From positions 682,001 through 746,000 of the forward strand of contig CP151794.1 in NCBI GenBank assembly GCA_041860225.1: 64,000 nucleotides of DNA. The letters are read 5' to 3'. Source of the DNA: Magnimaribacter mokuoloeensis. Lineage in GTDB: Bacteria > Pseudomonadota > Gammaproteobacteria > Magnimaribacterales > Magnimaribacteraceae. Below, one piece after another: positions 35,154 to 44,136 of this stretch (its first letter is position 1; each line of letters starts with the position of its first letter). The position numbers and the translations under genes are program-made. The notes under the pieces are model-generated. The model was not told the origin of the DNA. It saw only the letters and a program-made list of their open reading frames with translations, and searched no databases.

Positions 35154-36154
35154 AGCTCAAAATTACTCACAATAGCTGGAATAATTTCTTGAAGCAGCTG
35201 GTCAGGAATCTCGTGGCCAACTCCTTCAAGGATTAGTTTTTTCGAATTAGGAATATTATTGAAAAGATATATTCCATGATCTACCGGAATAAGCGGGTCT
35301 TCGGTGCCATGAATAATGAGAGTTGGCTGATTAATATCTTTTAGCCTAGAGGCACGATTAGGACTTGCACCAACTGCAGCAGTTTGAGCGTTTGCAATAT
35401 TGATACCTTGATCCAATCTTATCTTAGCTTTTTCAGCAAAATTGTTCTTATTAAAAGGAAAGCGAGAACCAGTTAACGCTTCTTCTGTTAATGTAAGGGC
35501 ATCAATTTCATTTCCAGATAAATTAAGCAAGAAAGATTCTTTCATCGCTACTTTAAAAGATTCACTTGGTCCAGAAAGGCCTGGTGTGTCAAATCCTGGA
35601 GTTGTAAAGAAGAGAGTCAAAGACTTCACTCTATCAGAATGCTCCAAAGCCATGACTTGAGCAATCATACCTCCCATAGAGGCTCCAATTATATGAGCTT
35701 CAGAAATTTCTAAGTGATCTAAAAGAGCAATACCATCCATAGCCATATCACTAAGGTTATACTCTGCTGGTGCGGGATTCTCCATATTGAACTTACCTTC
35801 TTCATCAAAAATAAAACCAAAGATAAACTCTACAAAATACACTTGAAGGAAATTTGGTAAATACTTAATGAATGTTATTAAACCAGGCTCTTCAGTGATC
35901 CAAGTGCTCTTTCCTATATCTCTATTATCAAACACTAGAACATGCAGATTATTAACAACCAGATTCTCAATATATTGATCTGACCAAACTTTACTATTTG
36001 AATTTAAGCCCATTATCAATAGAGCTGTAGGATTGTTTATATCTCCGTGGGACTCCCACCAAATATCTATTCCATTTAATTTAGTTATGTTGCCTTGCTC
36101 AGAACTTAGATTTAATAAAAAAGTAGTTATGACTGCTATGAGAATCTTTTTCAT
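35150..36154 (-). CDS. Exported alpha/beta hydrolase
   Basis: 334 residues with a signal peptide (MKKILIAVITTFLLNLSS). The nucleophile elbow is GASMGG with Ser159, the acid is in HGTEDPLIP and the catalytic His in GVGHEIP. An extra loop between strands (about 90-125, hydrophobic) is probably a lid. Close to esterases/lipases and haloperoxidase-like hydrolases of the AB hydrolase_1 family. The two genes before it overlap as an operon, and the set may work on one carboxylic ester or acyl substrate. Confidence 0.88.
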   Translation of the reverse strand: MKKILIAVITTFLLNLSSEQGNITKLNGIDIWWESHGDINNPTALLIMGLNSNSKVWSDQYIENLVVNNLHVLVFDNRDIGKSTWITEEPGLITFIKYLPNFLQVYFVEFIFGFIFDEEGKFNMENPAPAEYNLSDMAMDGIALLDHLEISEAHIIGASMGGMIAQVMALEHSDRVKSLTLFFTTPGFDTPGLSGPSESFKVAMKESFLLNLSGNEIDALTLTEEALTGSRFPFNKNNFAEKAKIRLDQGINIANAQTAAVGASPNRASRLKDINQPTLIIHGTEDPLIPVDHGIYLFNNIPNSKKLILEGVGHEIPDQLLQEIIPAIVSNFEL

Positions 36155-36534
36155 GTGTGGTGAGTATCAATAGTTTTGTTAAAACCATCTTCGTATTGGA
36201 AGTAGACAGGATCCCACCCTTCTAAGATTTTGATCAAAGAAGAATTTGCATTCCCTAAAACAGTAAAACTAATAACATTGAACAACTTTTGAAAAACTTC
36301 ATTTACAGGACTATTTATTAAATTTTGCACTCGAAGAGTAGCTGCATCGGAATCGACAAAGGTTTCATGAATCGTTGCGATATTTATTTCCTTATTAAAA
36401 TACCATTCAAAACTCTTAGTATTGGGCTCATCACATTGAGACACATAAGGTACGGATAGTTCGCTAATAAATGTAGTAACCTCCTTAACATTGCCTTTTG
36501 CTTCAAGGGTTAATATGAATGTTATATGTTCCAT
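36151..36534 (-). CDS. Dimeric alpha/beta-barrel (antibiotic-biosynthesis-monooxygenase-like) protein
   Basis: 127 residues. The segment SFEWYFNKEINIATIHETFVDSDAATLRVQNL has the pattern of quinol-monooxygenase-like small proteins (Tyr-Glu-hydrophobic strand, then H-E-x-Y/F-x-D-S-x-A). No signal peptide. It shares four bases with the hydrolase downstream and one base with the MaoC-like gene upstream. Role not defined. Confidence 0.65.
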   Translation of the reverse strand: MEHITFILTLEAKGNVKEVTTFISELSVPYVSQCDEPNTKSFEWYFNKEINIATIHETFVDSDAATLRVQNLINSPVNEVFQKLFNVISFTVLGNANSSLIKILEGWDPVYFQYEDGFNKTIDTHHT

Positions 36535-37337
36535 TAAGAACCCCGAAGCTTATAAATTGCAATTAGATTTATGGACATAACACACGACTCATCACTTTCG
36601 TCGAATAAGTTGACAAAGACATCGATAAATTCATGGCCTTTTTTTTCATAGATTTTATTAATTTCCATTTCCGCAATTAAAGAACTATTCATCTCTACTG
36701 CTTTATAGTTTTGCGATATGGTCTGGAGATGAACCCAAGGATTCATATAGGCATTACCCGCTAAAATCCAATTTGAACAGCCTAATAAGAAACACAAATT
36801 AGAGTAGCCCCCTCCTTTAGGTTGAAGCAGTGAAGGTAAATTCGTTTCCTCGCTTAGATAAATCAATGGATCATTATCTGACCAAAGAAATTTAAATGCA
36901 TAACATCCCTCTGACTCTAGTTTCTTCCAAATTTCCTTGCTAGCTTGGGGAGCTTTATAGTCTAGATCTGCTAATTTATCTCGTCTGAGAATTGGTTTAG
37001 TTTGTAATTCTTGCATTAAGGCAACTTCAGCATTAGCGCTTACAATTCCATTACTTTTTATGAGAGTGGTATTGGCCTTAGTAGGCTCAACCATATCAGT
37101 TTTTACTTCAAATAATTCTTTATCATATAAGGGAGAAGTAATTCTACAATTTGCATAACCTCTATCTAACCAATCCTTTCCCCAGTGTTCTATCACAGGA
37201 TGAACCAAATAAGCAGAGATTGTGACTCCTGGAACTAAGCCTCCCTGAAATCCATACTTTTTAGCAAGATCATCTCCATGAATCCTATTTTCTGAATCAG
37301 GAGCAGTATTAAGAGCTGTTGCGGACCATATATTCAT
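36534..37337 (-). CDS. MaoC-like hot-dog-fold hydratase or thioesterase
   Basis: 267 residues with an N-terminal hot-dog domain: IHGDDLAKKYGFQGGLVPGVTISAYL is the hydratase-type substrate helix with Asp/His, followed by the strand segment RITSPLYDKELFEV. The C-terminal half ends in a second, weaker hot-dog-like part (ALMQELQ... INLIAIYKL). Probably a double-hot-dog enoyl-CoA hydratase or acyl-CoA thioesterase of unknown substrate. First gene of the three-gene operon with the monooxygenase-like protein and the alpha/beta hydrolase. Confidence 0.72.
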   Translation of the reverse strand: MNIWSATALNTAPDSENRIHGDDLAKKYGFQGGLVPGVTISAYLVHPVIEHWGKDWLDRGYANCRITSPLYDKELFEVKTDMVEPTKANTTLIKSNGIVSANAEVALMQELQTKPILRRDKLADLDYKAPQASKEIWKKLESEGCYAFKFLWSDNDPLIYLSEETNLPSLLQPKGGGYSNLCFLLGCSNWILAGNAYMNPWVHLQTISQNYKAVEMNSSLIAEMEINKIYEKKGHEFIDVFVNLFDESDESCVMSINLIAIYKLRGS

Positions 37338-37457
37338 AATTTTTTAACGAATTTGTTAAACTATACGTCTTTTTAATCTATCAATATAGTCTGAAAATTT
37401 ATCTCAAAGGTAAAGTGTTAGGTTCTTTTGATACAATCCAAAAACCATAAATCTTTT

Positions 37458-39323
37458 ATGCTTTCATTCAATAATCTCGCTTTAAGAAGAGGCACAAACT
37501 TGCTGTTTGAAGATGTGTCTTTTACTGTTCATAGGGATAATAAAGTTGGTCTTGTTGGAGCAAATGGAACGGGTAAGACAAGTCTTTTCAAAATGATCCA
37601 AGGAGAAATTGATTCTGACGAAGGAGACTTTAAATATCCTCCAGATCTAAAAATAGCATGTTTGGCTCAAGAAGTTCCTGGAACAGATGAACTTGCTCTT
37701 AGTTATGTAATGAGCGGAGATTTAAAACTTCTCGAAATTCAAAATTCAATCACTAAGGCAGAAAATGAACAGGATTATGGTGCTTTAGGTGAACTGCATT
37801 CTCAATTTGAAGATCATGATGGGTTTACTGCCAAATCAAGAGCTGAGCAACTTTTAGTAGGTTTAGGTTTTTCTGAAGAGGAATTCTCTAAACCACTTAA
37901 AGACTTCTCCGGTGGGTGGAGAGTAAGACTCAATCTAGCAAAAACTTTGATGCAACCTGCAGATCTACTTCTCCTGGATGAACCTACTAATCACCTAGAT
38001 TTGGATGCGATTATTTGGCTTGGTAATTGGATTAAATCCTTTAAAGGAGCAATGCTATTAATCTCTCACGATAGAGAGTTTTTGGATGAATGTGTAGGTT
38101 TTATAGCCCATCTACACAACAGTACTATTGAGCTATATAAAGGTAATTATTCTCAATTTGAGATAAGAAAAGCTGCTCGATTGGCCGAATTAGAGAGTAA
38201 TTACAATAAACAGCAGCGTGAAATATCTCATATGCAAGATTTTGTTAAAAGATTTAAAGCTAAAGCAACTAAGGCTCGTCAGGCACAAAGTAGAATTAAG
38301 GCACTGGAAAGGATGGAACTGATAGCACCGGCACATATTGACTCACCATTCCAATTTACAATTCCTGGAACAGAAAAAATTTCCAATCCATTAATCGTGC
38401 TTGAAGATGCTGATTTAGGTTACTCTGATCCAATTATAAACAAAGTAAAAATTGCCTTCCGTCCAGGAGATAGAATTGGATTATTGGGAGTAAATGGAGC
38501 AGGTAAATCAACATTTGTAAAGAGCCTCAAAGGAGATCTACAACTCCTTCAGGGGAATAAGATAGAAGGAAAGAATTTAAAAATAGGATACTTCTCACAA
38601 CATCAAGTTGATGACCTAATGTTAGATAAAAGTCCTATAGATCATTTAGTCAAAGTAGAAGAAAAGGCGACGGAATCTGAAATTAGAAATTTTTTGGGAG
38701 GTTTCAACTTCAGGGGCGATAAAGCAAAAGATGTTATAAAAAATTTTTCCGGTGGTGAAAAAGCAAGATTAGCACTTGCAATTATAGCCTTTCAAAAACC
38801 GAATCTTTTATTAATGGATGAGCCAACCAATCATTTAGACATGGACATGAGACAAGCACTAACAGTTGCCCTTCAAGATTTTTCTGGTGCTATTGTCCTC
38901 ATATCCCATGATAGACATTTACTCGCAAATACCGTTGATGAATTTTTAATTATAAATAAAGGAAAGATAGAAAGATTTAATGGTGACTTGTTAGATTATA
39001 GAAAAATGATTCTGCAAGGACCATATAAAGAAAGTTCCACTAACAAAGAAGATAACGAAGATAAAATCAAAAATAGAAAGGATTTAAAAAAAATTAAAAC
39101 TCAAATCTTAGCTATTGAGAAAACTCTTAAGAGATTAAATAGAAAATTAGCTGAAACACAGGAGTTTCTTAATTCTCCAGAGCTATATAATGACTCTTCA
39201 AAAATGAATTTACATGATCTCCTGAGAGATCAGGTAAATTTAGATACAGAAATCAAATCAACTGAACAAGAATGGCTTGAACTGAATGAAGAACTTGAAA
39301 ATGGCAATAATAAAATAATTTAA
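37458..39323 (+). CDS. yheS: ABC-F ATPase YheS
   Basis: 621 residues from the ATG at 37458; a possible TTG 30 bases earlier adds ten residues with no homology, and the YheS proteins begin as here with M(L/I)xFxxLxxRRG. Two ATPase domains: Walker A GANGTGKT (34-41) and GVNGAGKS, signatures FSGGWRVR and FSGGEKAR, Walker B LLLDEPTNHLD and LLMDEPTNHLD. The inter-domain linker has KAKATKARQAQSRIKALERMELI, as in E. coli YheS. ABC-F proteins act on ribosomes and rescue stalled translation; they do not transport. A coiled-coil tail closes the protein. Confidence 0.95.
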   Translation: MLSFNNLALRRGTNLLFEDVSFTVHRDNKVGLVGANGTGKTSLFKMIQGEIDSDEGDFKYPPDLKIACLAQEVPGTDELALSYVMSGDLKLLEIQNSITKAENEQDYGALGELHSQFEDHDGFTAKSRAEQLLVGLGFSEEEFSKPLKDFSGGWRVRLNLAKTLMQPADLLLLDEPTNHLDLDAIIWLGNWIKSFKGAMLLISHDREFLDECVGFIAHLHNSTIELYKGNYSQFEIRKAARLAELESNYNKQQREISHMQDFVKRFKAKATKARQAQSRIKALERMELIAPAHIDSPFQFTIPGTEKISNPLIVLEDADLGYSDPIINKVKIAFRPGDRIGLLGVNGAGKSTFVKSLKGDLQLLQGNKIEGKNLKIGYFSQHQVDDLMLDKSPIDHLVKVEEKATESEIRNFLGGFNFRGDKAKDVIKNFSGGEKARLALAIIAFQKPNLLLMDEPTNHLDMDMRQALTVALQDFSGAIVLISHDRHLLANTVDEFLIINKGKIERFNGDLLDYRKMILQGPYKESSTNKEDNEDKIKNRKDLKKIKTQILAIEKTLKRLNRKLAETQEFLNSPELYNDSSKMNLHDLLRDQVNLDTEIKSTEQEWLELNEELENGNNKII

Positions 39324-39338
39324 AAGTTAAAGTAAATT

Positions 39339-41600
39339 ATGAAAAAAAATAACAAAAGGAAAGAATTGAAATTTCTATCACTAGTCTCAGTAATTCTCTT
39401 TTTCTATGGATGCTCTGAAGAGAATAAATCTGAGTCATCCCAAATTTCTGAAACCGAAGACTTACTATTGTCTTATGAGCTTAGCGTTGAAGAAAAGTCT
39501 TTGAAACATCCAATCATACTTCCTGGAGCACCGGGAGAAGATTCAAAATTAATTGACCCTGAATCAGCCAGTAACATTGCAATTACTACCTATGTAGATG
39601 CTGATGTAAATTTCCTTCAAGGAATGATAGTCCATCATCAACAAGCCATAGTTATGTCGAATATGGCAGATAAAAGAACTAATAATAAAACAATAGTTGA
39701 CCTAGCAAATAGAATCGATGCCTCTCAAGAAGACGAAATTAGTTTTATGAAAAATTGGCTTAATTCCAGGGATGAAGATATCTCAATTAAACATGACGAC
39801 CATCACATGCACATTGGTATGGCTGGCATGGCCAGCGAAAGTCAACTAAAGGAGCTTAAAGAATCTGAGAGTACAGATTTTGATAAATTATTCTTACAAC
39901 TAATGATCTCGCATCATGATGGTGCTTTAAAAATGGTCAAGGATTTAAAAGAATTTCCGGGAACAGCTTATGATCCAATCTTGAATGAATTTGTCTCTGA
40001 CCTTGTAAATGATCAAAGTGTTGAAATAGAGAGGATGAACGCTATTGCAGTGAGCTTATCAGATGATCCAAGATCAAAATTAAGTCCTGGCCATTATGAT
40101 GCGGGAGAGGCTATATTAAACTTAGAAAAAGTAGCATCACTCAAAAAACCCATAGGGTTTTACAATCCAAACAACCCTCAGTCAAAAGGAATAAAGACTT
40201 CTGTAGAGGAGGATAAAGATGGCAAGACAGAGAAAACTATAGCGGATAAATCCAGATCACTTCGTTCACCTATCTTAAGCTTTGCAAATACTGATATGGC
40301 ATTTAGAGACAATGTTCTTGTAGCTGGTAATTATCATGGCTTTAACGTATACGAAATTGATCAAATGGGAGTTCCAGAGCTTCTTTCGTCTGTTGTTTGT
40401 CCAGGAGGACAAGGAGATGTATCAATTGTAGATAATTTATTAATTATGTCAGTTGAACAAACTAGAAGTCGCATTGATTGCGGTTTACAAGGTGTCTCTA
40501 AAGAAGCAAGTCCTGATAGATTTAGAGGAATAAGAATCTTTGATATTTCAAATTTATCACAACCTAAGCAAGTTGGAGCCGTTCAAACTTGCAGAGGCTC
40601 TCATACCCATTCAGTTGTATCAGGTCCAGATCAAGATGGAAAGATTATTGTCTACAACTCTGGTACTCAAGGCGTAAGAGATGAAGAAGAAATGGAAGAA
40701 TGTATAGGAAATATTCCAGGTGACAATAGGACAGCTCTTTTCAGAATAGATGTTATAGAAATTCCTATCGCAGATCCTTCAAAGTCAAGAATTGTGAGTA
40801 GCCCCACCGTATTTGCCGATCCAGAAACAGGTGCTTTAGGTGGTCTTTGGGCAGGAGGTGACCATGGAGAAGATACTCAGGAAACAAGGCGTACCGATCA
40901 ATGTCATGACATAACTGTGTTTCCATCAAAAAACTTAGCTGCTGGTGCTTGCTCAGGAAATGGAATTCTTTTTGATATTTCAGATCCATATAATCCGCAA
41001 AGAATAGACGTCGTGACGGATGAAGGTTTTGCTTATTGGCATTCTGCCACCTTCAATAATGAAGGTACTAAGATTATCTTCACAGATGAATGGGGCGGAG
41101 GCGGAAGAGCACGCTGCAGAGCATGGGATCCTCTTGATTGGGGAGCTAATGCAATTTATGACATAGTCGACAACAAATTAGAATTTCGAAGTCATTACAA
41201 AATGCCGGCACCTCAGTTAGAAACTGAAAATTGTGTAGCACATAATGGTTCTTTGATCCCAATTCCCAATAAAGATGTTCTTGTCCAAGCCTGGTATCAA
41301 GGTGGAATATCAGTAATGGATTTCACAGATTCCGCTAACCCAAAAGAAATAGCTTTCTTTGATAGAGGTCCTATAGATGAAGAATTACTCGTAATGGGTG
41401 GTTATTGGTCTGCTTATTACTATGATGGTTTTATTTATGGAACGGAAATATCAAGAGGTCTAGATGTTTTTAAGCTATCTCCAAGCCAGTATCTAAGTGA
41501 GAAAGAAATATTGGAAGCATCTGAGGCTCTACCTTTGTATGGCCCTAAAGTATTTAATCCGCAACAACAAGTTCCTCTCGGATGGTCTAGCGGGTATTAG
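39339..41600 (+). CDS. Lipoprotein fusing a DUF305 domain to an LVIVD-type beta-propeller
   Basis: 753 residues. A lipobox (FFYGC, Cys25) marks it as a lipoprotein. The DUF305 domain (about 80-235) has both His pairs (H99-H100 in IVHHQQAIVMS, H192-H193 in ISHHDGALKMV) and an inserted His/Met cluster (HDDHHMHIGMAGM). The remainder (about 290-740) is built of propeller repeats with DIS/DFTD-xxNP motifs (FDISNLSQPKQVG, FDISDPYNPQRID, MDFTDSANPKEIA), typical of LVIVD proteins. DUF305 proteins can bind copper; the propeller may be a scaffold or hydrolase. The fusion is unusual and its function is unknown. The gene follows yheS by 15 bases. Confidence 0.85.
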   Translation: MKKNNKRKELKFLSLVSVILFFYGCSEENKSESSQISETEDLLLSYELSVEEKSLKHPIILPGAPGEDSKLIDPESASNIAITTYVDADVNFLQGMIVHHQQAIVMSNMADKRTNNKTIVDLANRIDASQEDEISFMKNWLNSRDEDISIKHDDHHMHIGMAGMASESQLKELKESESTDFDKLFLQLMISHHDGALKMVKDLKEFPGTAYDPILNEFVSDLVNDQSVEIERMNAIAVSLSDDPRSKLSPGHYDAGEAILNLEKVASLKKPIGFYNPNNPQSKGIKTSVEEDKDGKTEKTIADKSRSLRSPILSFANTDMAFRDNVLVAGNYHGFNVYEIDQMGVPELLSSVVCPGGQGDVSIVDNLLIMSVEQTRSRIDCGLQGVSKEASPDRFRGIRIFDISNLSQPKQVGAVQTCRGSHTHSVVSGPDQDGKIIVYNSGTQGVRDEEEMEECIGNIPGDNRTALFRIDVIEIPIADPSKSRIVSSPTVFADPETGALGGLWAGGDHGEDTQETRRTDQCHDITVFPSKNLAAGACSGNGILFDISDPYNPQRIDVVTDEGFAYWHSATFNNEGTKIIFTDEWGGGGRARCRAWDPLDWGANAIYDIVDNKLEFRSHYKMPAPQLETENCVAHNGSLIPIPNKDVLVQAWYQGGISVMDFTDSANPKEIAFFDRGPIDEELLVMGGYWSAYYYDGFIYGTEISRGLDVFKLSPSQYLSEKEILEASEALPLYGPKVFNPQQQVPLGWSSGY

Positions 41601-41615
41601 TTCGGAATAAGTAGT

Positions 41616-41691
41616 TGGTGGGCGATACAGGACTTGAACCTGTAACTTCCACCGTGTAAAGGTGGCACTCTACCAATTGAGTTAATCGCCC
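41616..41691 (-). tRNA. tRNA-Val (anticodon UAC)
   Basis: On the minus strand GGGCGAT pairs with ATCGCCC, the anticodon arm is CCACC-TTTACAC-GGTGG with TAC as anticodon, the T arm carries GGTTCAAGTCC, and CCA is encoded. The length is 76 bases with CCA. It lies 15 bases from the end of the DUF305 gene on the other strand. Confidence 0.96.
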
Positions 41692-41786
41692 AGAGAAGCG
41701 CGAATTATAGTGTTCAGATTTCTTAAAGTCACTCTAATAATTAACTTTACAGAAATTTGCTATTTGTAGTTTAAGTTTCATAAATA

Positions 41787-41817
41787 GACTAGTGAGAATA
41801 GATCACCCCCACTAGTC
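41787..41817 (-). terminator. Candidate hairpin terminator downstream of the small outer-membrane protein gene
   Basis: GACTAGTG (41787-41794) and CACTAGTC (41810-41817) pair perfectly around a 15-base loop, 11 bases beyond the stop codon of the minus-strand gene at 41828. The T run after it is poor, so it may be a weak terminator or an mRNA-end stabiliser. Confidence 0.5.
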
Positions 41818-41827
41818 CTTATGCATC

Positions 41828-42277
41828 TTAAAAATTATAGTTTAATGAAAGAGCTGTCGCATCATCAAACCTTTCTGCTGCGAAAGTAATTGGTCCTGCA
41901 TTGAATCCTAGCCCAAATCCAAACTCGTTTTCTGAATCACTTTCTACATAGAAAGAACCGTAACCGGCTGCAGCTGCTGTATAGTTAAAACTGGCAAATG
42001 AAGCTCTAACAAAAAAGTTTTCATTAATGTTGTAAGAAACCCTAGCTATTGCAGATGGATCTATTTCGACACCCGCACATACGCCGCCCGAGCATTCAAC
42101 ATAGTCTTTAGTGCCAAACAGGACACCAACAGAATAATCCCAATCAGAATCTTCCTCAGCAAAGTTATATTCAATTGTGACTCCCCCAACATCGCCTTCT
42201 ATATCTGTATATCCCAATGCCCAATTAGTAGCAAAGGTATGAAAAGATAAAGAAGCAATAAAAAAATAAATTTTTTT
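41828..42277 (-). CDS. Small outer-membrane beta-barrel-like protein with missing start codon
   Basis: From TTG at 42217 the protein has 129 residues, but the frame is open to 42277 and those 20 extra codons encode a perfect signal peptide (KKIYFFIASLSFHTFA then TNWALGYTD). No ATG, GTG or TTG is present before it: directly upstream is TAA inside runs of nine and eight A (42271-42288 as T on the plus strand). The mature part has alternating strands (GGVTIEYNF, FVRASFASFNYT, FGLGFNAG, ALSLNYNF) and ends with Phe, as in OmpX- or OmpW-like barrels. Either an ATT start is used, a base was lost in the homopolymer, or the gene is decaying. I keep it as a probable gene with uncertain start. Confidence 0.65.
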   Translation of the reverse strand, partial: KKIYFFIASLSFHTFATNWALGYTDIEGDVGGVTIEYNFAEEDSDWDYSVGVLFGTKDYVECSGGVCAGVEIDPSAIARVSYNINENFFVRASFASFNYTAAAAGYGSFYVESDSENEFGFGLGFNAGPITFAAERFDDATALSLNYNF

Positions 42278-42309
42278 TTATTTTTTTTCTCGAATATAAA
42301 ATTTAATTT

Positions 42310-42639
42310 TTAGCTTTTAGAGCATCTGGAAACATACTCATCTTGCATCACTACCAGTCTTCCTTTTGATTGTGCGATTAATTCTTCACTATCTCCTGTA
42401 GCTGCACCAACACCCGGTAAAATTAGTATGTTAAGCGCAATATCCCAATTTCGTTGAGAAACTTGGTCTCCTGTTAAAGCCTCTAAATTATCAGCTTCTC
42501 TGTTCATTTGAACTTCTAAAGCTGCACAGCTTATATTGACATAAGGTAATTTTGAGACGGCAGCAGGTTGTATTGAAGAAGGTTTTGCTGCACAACTAAC
42601 AATTCCTAGAATAATTAAAGGTAAAAGTATTTTTTTCAT
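42310..42639 (-). CDS. Small lipoprotein, unknown
   Basis: 109 residues with a lipobox (GIVSC, Cys16). The mature protein has CAALEVQMNREADNLEALTGDQ, a helical part, a short apolar stretch (ALNILILPGVGAATGD) and a C-terminal cysteine. It stands alone on the minus strand with unknown role; some envelope lipoproteins that anchor or regulate outer-membrane assembly have this size. Confidence 0.72.
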   Translation of the reverse strand: MKKILLPLIILGIVSCAAKPSSIQPAAVSKLPYVNISCAALEVQMNREADNLEALTGDQVSQRNWDIALNILILPGVGAATGDSEELIAQSKGRLVVMQDEYVSRCSKS

Positions 42640-42797
42640 AAGATATCCCCTAGATTTTTTTACTACACCTTACATGATATGTACCGGTCTGTCTTTATAA
42701 GTTTTCTAAAGACTAAACTTCCCCACTACATCACATTCTTCAAAATCTTCCTTGCTCTATATTTGACCTGCTGCTTCGCTAGAATTATTGTTATTGG

Positions 42798-42998
42798 ATG
42801 GAACATGTTTGGAACACTCTTAATGATTTATTAATCTTTTTAGTAATGATTTTATTGGGAGGAATCACTTGGTTTCTCTCAAATTTTATTCTTTCCAAAA
42901 TCTTTAGTAACCAAAGAATTAATGAAGTTATTTCAATAATTTTAGGTTTGAGTGGTGGTGTCCTGATTATCATGAATTCTTGGAATTTGACCTACTAA
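42798..42998 (+). CDS. Possible small two-helix membrane protein
   Basis: 66 residues with two strongly hydrophobic segments (about 12-33 and 44-61) and an amphipathic link. An antisense frame of similar length exists, but its product is a poor, low-complexity sequence. A weak TTGG before the ATG is the only ribosome site. No recognised family. Confidence 0.45.
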   Translation: MEHVWNTLNDLLIFLVMILLGGITWFLSNFILSKIFSNQRINEVISIILGLSGGVLIIMNSWNLTY

Positions 42999-43091
42999 GA
43001 GAGGCCTAAATAATTAATAAAGATATATATATTTTTGAAAACACACTATATGATCACAATGACCTTTTAATTAATTCTTAAGGAGAAATTT

Positions 43092-43832
43092 ATGAAATAT
43101 TTATTAAGCCTTGTGTTTGTTTTTTCTATTGGTCTTCATGCGGAAGAAAATGAATACAAGTATGAACCAGAAGGAAATTCAGCAGAGTATTACATCGGAA
43201 CTTTTAATAAGGGAAAAGATTTAGATGACTTAGTGAACTGGTATGGAAAGTTTTCTGATTGGGCTGAAGACAAAGGTGTTTACGATGACATGACAGTGGG
43301 AATCTTAACCCCCTATTTTCATGCTGACCTTACTTCTCTAGATGTAATGTGGGTAAATAATTTTGCTGATCAGTCTGCCCAATATGCAGCTTTAAATGTC
43401 TGGATGACTCAAGGCGGTCCAAACTTGCTCAAAAGTCTACCTGTTACAAACAACAGGCAAGTAAATGCATTTCAATGGGTTATCTCTGATCCGGCCGAGC
43501 CTGAAGAAGGTGACATGATGATGGCGGTTTATACAGACTGTAAACTCGAGGAAGGCTACAACGGCAGGCAGGTTTATGATCTTTATAAAGATTTTGCTAT
43601 CTATGCTCAATCTCAAGGAGATACAGTTGGAAGAAAGATGATCTTTCCTTCAGCAGGATACGATGGAGATGCTGACTTTATTAGATTGCTTTATACAACC
43701 TCGATAGACGGCATGGGAGAGAATAAAGAATTATTTTGGAGCAAATTAGAAGGCTCAGAAGCTTCACAAAACTTAAAAGGTTTTTCTTGCTCAAATCCTA
43801 GAGAGTATGTTGGACAACCTATGAGAGGTTAA
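43092..43832 (+). CDS. Secreted protein with two repeated domains, unknown
   Basis: 246 residues with a signal peptide (MKYLLSLVFVFSIGLHA). Two similar halves can be seen: each has a segment of type G/C-x-F/L-x-x-G-x(5)-D/V-x(2)-L/Y with a Trp or Tyr helix after it (EYYIGTFNKGKDLDDLVNWYGKF; DCKLEEGYNGRQVYDLYKDF), and a strand with aromatic residues afterwards. The small protein at 34791 seems to be a single copy. A strong AAGGAG lies before the ATG and a perfect terminator follows. No function known. Confidence 0.8.
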   Translation: MKYLLSLVFVFSIGLHAEENEYKYEPEGNSAEYYIGTFNKGKDLDDLVNWYGKFSDWAEDKGVYDDMTVGILTPYFHADLTSLDVMWVNNFADQSAQYAALNVWMTQGGPNLLKSLPVTNNRQVNAFQWVISDPAEPEEGDMMMAVYTDCKLEEGYNGRQVYDLYKDFAIYAQSQGDTVGRKMIFPSAGYDGDADFIRLLYTTSIDGMGENKELFWSKLEGSEASQNLKGFSCSNPREYVGQPMRG

Positions 43833-43847
43833 AGGAATAGTTAAAAT

Positions 43848-43873
43848 AAAAAAGGTCCTTAAGGACCTTTTTT
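43848..43873. terminator. Perfect-palindrome rho-independent terminator
   Basis: Six A, GGTCC-TTAA-GGACC, six T: a fully self-complementary 26-base sequence, 16 bases after the stop codon of the secreted protein gene. Symmetry makes it usable from both sides, though only the plus strand has a gene running into it. Confidence 0.92.
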
Positions 43874-43938
43874 ATTATCATAAAGTAAGTATCGCCTCAT
43901 TATTTGACCTTAATTAGAAGTACATTTATTGTTAAGTA

Positions 43939-44136
43939 ATGGTTTATTTAATACTTTTTTTAACAATCGCAAATACAATCCTAATTTTTTTCTTCTATAA
44001 GAAGCAAAACAAGGCAAATCAACAAATCATTGAGGCCTTGAAGACAGACACAAAAGAAAAAGATGACATATCTGAAGAAAACAAACAGCATATAGATGAC
44101 ATGCTGAAGATGAGAGAGATGTATGAATCAGATTAA
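43939..44136 (+). CDS. Small membrane-anchored charged protein
   Basis: 65 residues: one N-terminal membrane helix (MVYLILFLTIANTILIFFF) and a highly charged helical tail (KKQNKANQQIIEALKTDTKEKDD...) that may form a coiled coil. Similar in shape to YtcA- or FtsB-like small anchors but with no firm match. It overlaps the following 27-residue frame by 14 bases. Confidence 0.65.
   Translation: MVYLILFLTIANTILIFFFYKKQNKANQQIIEALKTDTKEKDDISEENKQHIDDMLKMREMYESD

Noticed and set aside
42791..42973. 60-codon frame on the minus strand
   Set aside because: Its product is a low-complexity basic peptide, while the plus-strand frame has two proper membrane helices.
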